Below are positions 39,405 to 41,117 of a stretch of DNA of 41,117 nucleotides, piece by piece. The position numbers were made by a program, and so were the translations under genes. Below the pieces are notes generated by a model that saw only the letters and a list, made by a program, of their open reading frames with translations, made no database searches and was not told the origin of the DNA. How positions within the stretch are numbered: the first letter of the stretch is position 1; each line of letters opens with the position of its first letter. The DNA is from Bordetella parapertussis (lineage in GTDB: Bacteria > Pseudomonadota > Gammaproteobacteria > Burkholderiales > Burkholderiaceae_C), in assembly GCA_945901125.1 (NCBI GenBank), contig CAMDKD010000024.1, positions 1 through 41,117 on the forward strand, written 5' to 3'.

Positions 39405-41117
39405 TCAGGCGATGATGACACCATTGGTTTTTAACAGGCCAAGCTTATCTGTGTAAGAACCGCTGAGACCGGCAAGCAAATCAACCCCTTCCAAGTTAAT
39501 GGTTTGGGTATAGGTGTTTGAAAGACCGCCATCGGCATCAATGACGATGACCGTACTGTTGGCTACCCCGTTGACCACCTGCCCCGTGGTCACGGACTTG
39601 ATCCAATCGGTGATCGTAAATCCGCTGCTATAGCCATTCAGCAAACCGGTGAGATCGAGCTTGTCGCCCGTAGATGTGGCTCTATTCCACACAGAGAAGT
39701 CTTTGATGGTGTCCACTGCGCCGGTGCCTTCGTCACCTAGTAGCCAGACAAAAGTGTCATTGTCCGACGATGTGGTTGAACGAGCAGAGTCAAGTCCCCA
39801 CATCACATCGTTGCCTTTACCGCCTGTGATGATGTCGTTACCGCCACCACCCATGATGTAGTCAATGCCCGTAGTGCCGGTTACACTTGGGTTAGCGTTA
39901 CCGTTAAACATGATTAAATTGAATGAAGGCATGTCATTGCCGGACAGGTCTTGCAAAGCGTTGGCATCATCACCGCTAGCGTCGGTGTAAGTCAACTTCA
40001 GGGAATACATAGCACCAGAAAGCATATATTGACTACCGTACTGAATATTGTATTTATCGTACATAGGAGTAAGGCCTGGAACGCTTACGCCAGTGAGATT
40101 AACTGAGGTAGCTGTACCACTCGAATTGTATGTTGTCAATGTGAAACTACCGACATCCGCACCGCCAGTGGGGCCCATCAACGTTTCATCAAATATCATG
40201 GCAATAGCGTTGGAATATACGGTGACTGACTTCAACAAAGGCGGCGTGGTATCTGCGGCTACCGTACTAGACCCGCTGTCCATACTTTCAGCTTTACCAC
40301 CGCCATCCGTATAGGTTGCGTGTACGCGAATAGATTTGCCTGAATCGCTTGCAGTCGGCGTGTATGTCGTGCCGGTTGCCACGTCAGACCAAACAGATGA
40401 AGTTTGGGTTTGCCAATGGTAAGTGACTGTACCCATGCCGTCCAAATCAGCCAAGGTATTGCTTGCTGTCAGCAGATTGCCGGGTGAAGCCGTGCCCGTG
40501 AAAGAAACTGCACCTGTAGGTGCATCATCCACATTGGTGACACTGATACTCACTGCAACCGTGCTGGAACTGTAAGCTGTCGCACCGCCGTTTGATTGCA
40601 CATTAACGGTCGAGCCGTTGCTCAATGACACGGTGGAATCGACCAACCGAACACTGAGATCGCCTGGCGTGCCAAAATAATTGGCATTGGGCAAGAAGCG
40701 CAAATTGGTGCCGTTTAAGAGGAAAAGCGCACTGGCATCTGAGACTGAAGAAAAATCCGTCCAGTTGGCACCCACTGCATTAGCCTTCCATTGCCACTTG
40801 CCTTGCGTCGCTGCATCGGCAGCATTTCCTGTCACAGCGACCCCGTCCAAGGTATTGCCGTCAACATCACTGAATTTAGAATTAAATAAAGCTGCTACCG
40901 TATAGCTCGAAGGGGAAAAATTATCTTCGTTTGTAGAACCCAGCGAGGCAGTTCCTGTTGCGATCGGAGCGTCATTGACAGCAGTAACGCTGGTACTCAG
41001 GCTGACAGTAGCAGCGCTGTAAGCAGTGCTGCCACCATTGGTGGACACGTTGGTGCTGGTTCCGTTGGTCAAGCCTGAAGCACTGGAGTCCACCAAACGC
41101 GCTGTCAGTCCACCGGG
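39405..41117 (-). CDS. C-terminal part of a large RTX/cadherin-like protein secreted by a type I system (5' truncated by the window)
   Basis: The frame is open through the right edge; at least 570 aa are visible. Repeated bacterial cadherin-like or Ig-like modules show VTAVNDAPIATG and VTNVDDAPTGAV at their joints, with YHWQTQTSSVWSDV of a related fold. A SwmB-like domain follows (LLKSVTVYSNAIAMIFDETL), then RTX calcium repeats (GGGGNDIITGGKGNDVMWG) and the aliphatic C-terminus GVIIA, the usual export signal region of type I secretion. Such proteins are giant surface adhesins or secreted matrix proteins. No transporter genes are in view. A terminator follows. Confidence 0.88.
   Translation of the reverse strand, partial: PGGLTARLVDSSASGLTNGTSTNVSTNGGSTAYSAATVSLSTSVTAVNDAPIATGTASLGSTNEDNFSPSSYTVAALFNSKFSDVDGNTLDGVAVTGNAADAATQGKWQWKANAVGANWTDFSSVSDASALFLLNGTNLRFLPNANYFGTPGDLSVRLVDSTVSLSNGSTVNVQSNGGATAYSSSTVAVSISVTNVDDAPTGAVSFTGTASPGNLLTASNTLADLDGMGTVTYHWQTQTSSVWSDVATGTTYTPTASDSGKSIRVHATYTDGGGKAESMDSGSSTVAADTTPPLLKSVTVYSNAIAMIFDETLMGPTGGADVGSFTLTTYNSSGTATSVNLTGVSVPGLTPMYDKYNIQYGSQYMLSGAMYSLKLTYTDASGDDANALQDLSGNDMPSFNLIMFNGNANPSVTGTTGIDYIMGGGGNDIITGGKGNDVMWGLDSARSTTSSDNDTFVWLLGDEGTGAVDTIKDFSVWNRATSTGDKLDLTGLLNGYSSGFTITDWIKSVTTGQVVNGVANSTVIVIDADGGLSNTYTQTINLEGVDLLAGLSGSYTDKLGLLKTNGVIIA

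Overview
The window looks like a chromosome segment of a betaproteobacterium, probably Burkholderiales (Comamonadaceae-like). The grounds are moderately high GC in the core genes, Gram-negative envelope genes (KDO transferase, heptosyltransferase, TolC/RND efflux), MinCDE, and the overall style of the proteins. The taxon is an inference; no rRNA is present.

Layout. (1) 1-10256, minus strand: a type I-C CRISPR-Cas locus. It reads cas3, a 269-nt regulatory gap, cas5c, a DUF1016/YhcG-type PD-(D/E)xK nuclease, cas8c (with an internal cas11c start), cas7, a hairpin, cas4, cas1, cas2, an AT-rich leader, and an array that runs off the left edge. (2) 10565-17725, plus: TetR regulator, RND efflux adaptor and pump, a Pcm-like methyltransferase and a TolC-family channel. 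(3) 17732-21395, minus: waaA, waaC and a phosphomannomutase/phosphoglucomutase, joined by 4-nt overlaps. (4) 21472-22892, plus: ogt and an EamA exporter. (5) 23194-26917, minus: alpha/beta hydrolase, bactofilin, M23 peptidase, an HTTM-like membrane protein and its partner. (6) 27051-28951, plus: minC-minD-minE with a terminator. (7) 29196-31663, plus: an unusual signalling cluster of pseudo-receiver winged-helix protein, small winged-helix protein, histidine kinase and single-domain receiver. (8) 31674-33427, minus: LexA-boxed umuDC. (9) 33452-39270: an accessory island with AbiE toxin-antitoxin, a worn YafQ-like module, antitoxin fragments, a three-gene operon (TIGR04255 / HTH / unknown), an AbrB-Doc module and repeats that tie them together. 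(10) 39405 to the right edge, minus: the C-terminal part of a large type I-secreted RTX-like protein.

The most interesting part is the gap between cas3 and cas5c (7444-7712). On the plus strand it holds a degenerate copy of the 3' end of the CRISPR repeat (13 identical bases). The bases that follow would be a 'spacer', and their first 11 positions match, with one mismatch at position 6, a site 50 bp upstream that has a TTC just in front, the known type I-C PAM. That site lies inside a predicted promoter facing cas5c. This is the architecture of CreA/CreR-class crRNA-like regulatory RNAs: a Cascade guided to its own promoter. The first ORF under that promoter is not cas5c but a 38-codon reading frame with its own ribosome binding site and one predicted membrane helix, followed by cas5c, the DUF1016 nuclease, cas8c and cas7. 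The working hypothesis is that Cascade, guided by this RNA, holds down a promoter that makes a small membrane peptide (possible addiction toxin), a nuclease and Cascade itself. None of this could be tested here; the features and the findings separate what is seen from what is inferred.
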